A stretch of DNA of 64,000 nt from Elgaria multicarinata webbii (taxonomy: Eukaryota > Chordata > Lepidosauria > Squamata > Anguidae): the NCBI RefSeq assembly GCF_023053635.1, contig NC_086192.1, positions 15,538,001-15,602,000 on the forward strand, given 5' to 3'. Under the pieces are notes generated by a model that ran no database searches, was not told the origin of the DNA, and saw nothing but the letters and a program-made list of their open reading frames with translations. This document shows, piece by piece, positions 63,244 to 64,000 of this stretch; position 1 is the first letter of the stretch; each line of letters opens with the position of its first letter. The translations under genes and the position numbers were made by a program.

Positions 63244-63300
63244 TATTTTATTTATTTGTTACCCGCCTCTCCCTCTGGATCGAGGCGAGGTACAACACAA
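63210..63300 (-). repeat. L2-like LINE 3' tail with (AAT)n
   Basis: Reversed tail with tacccgcctctccctctgga following the (AAT)n run. Confidence 0.7.
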
Positions 63301-63314
63301 ATGCAAACACCATC

Positions 63315-63650
63315 AAACGAAGCCCTTCTTCAAACAACGCAGAGTTAAACTATGGAACTCACTACCACAAGATGTAGTTATGGCCATCAATTTGGATGGC
63401 TTTAAAAGGGGGTTGGATAAATCCCTGGAGAAGAAGGCTATCAAGGGCTACTAGCCCGGATGGTTACATGCTACCTCCAGTATCCGAGGCAATAAGCCTG
63501 TGTGCACCAGTTGCTGGGGAACATGGGTGATAGGGTGCAGTTGCACCATGATCTGCTTTGTGAGTCCCTGGCTAATAGCTGGTTGGGATAGAGTGCTGGA
63601 CTAGATGGACCCTTGGTCTGATCCAGCATCAGGGCTCTTCTTTAGTTTTA
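63315..63650 (+). mobile_element. CR1-like LINE 3' end
   Basis: Encodes KLWNSLPQDVVMAINLDGF then KRGLDKSLEKKA, and ends ctggactagatggacccttg then gatccagcatcagggctctt. The remaining 63651-64000 shows nothing recognised. Confidence 0.8.
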
Positions 63651-64000
63651 ATATTCTTAACAGTGGTTACAAGGGATTTTCTACCTGTGGTGCAAACCTA
63701 GCCTTGCAGCTTGCCTTATATACCTGCAAGCTTTATCTATATATTTCTTTACTATATAAGTAAGACAGACTAACAACAGAGTACTTTCCAAATGTTTAAT
63801 GTGAAACGTTTTGGCTTACACCTTCATCAGTAGCTGGGTTGTCAATACATTTATATCCTGTCTTATTCATAACTGTCTTAGGCAGCAAACACAATGTACC
63901 CACAATGCCAATACTAAAGCTGTAAAATAAGACACAATTATATTTGGTATCATTGTCAGACATCTGAAGTGTGAAAGGGCCTTTTCAGTAGTGGCACAAC

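Overview
The window looks like a squamate reptile (lizard or snake) chromosome. It carries a BovB LINE, many CR1 LINE 3' ends, L2-like LINE pieces, a Sauria-type tRNA SINE, dense hAT-like foldback MITEs and a DIRS element. The species cannot be named from the sequence alone.

Positions 1 to 22,400 hold the only host genes found, both on the minus strand. C1QBP (mitochondrial p32) is partial: exon 1 at 2562-2805 and exon 2 at 790-940, with later exons beyond base 1. DHX33 (DEAH-box RNA helicase) is complete: 12 coding exons from 22247 down to 5281. All junctions were read by eye and all phases agree, giving 2055 coding bases and 684 residues. The two genes are head to tail, as in human 17p13. 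Each starts in a CpG-rich block. Their introns hold CR1, L2, BovB and SINE copies, a solo LTR nested in a CR1-like copy, and a 105-base tandem repeat just upstream of DHX33 exon 5.

Positions 22,400 to 64,000 show no host gene, and the expected next neighbour DERL2 was not seen. In order they hold: an AT-rich array built on one short motif (22.48-23.33 kb); a 320-base hAT-like foldback; old LINE/SINE tails; a broken retrovirus-like fossil (about 25.8-28.1 kb); an inverted pair of LINE fragments (28.4-29.97 kb); a mosaic of shuffled modules including a 158-base tandem array (28.1-37.45 kb); a GC-rich minisatellite (38.44-39.06 kb); a DIRS retrotransposon that looks whole, nested in an older hAT-like element (40.1-46.6 kb); a complex tandem array of about 11 monomers (47.6-59.0 kb); and mixed interspersed repeats to the end.

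The strongest observations are these. Three acceptor-like sites in the 105-base repeat lie in frame with DHX33 exon 5. The DIRS element looks whole and is flanked by a nine-base direct repeat. The 11-kb array can be ordered in time by a CR1 insert. Several insertion histories can be read from target duplications or empty sites. No computation was run: family names rest on recognition of sequence, and boundaries of old repeats are approximate.
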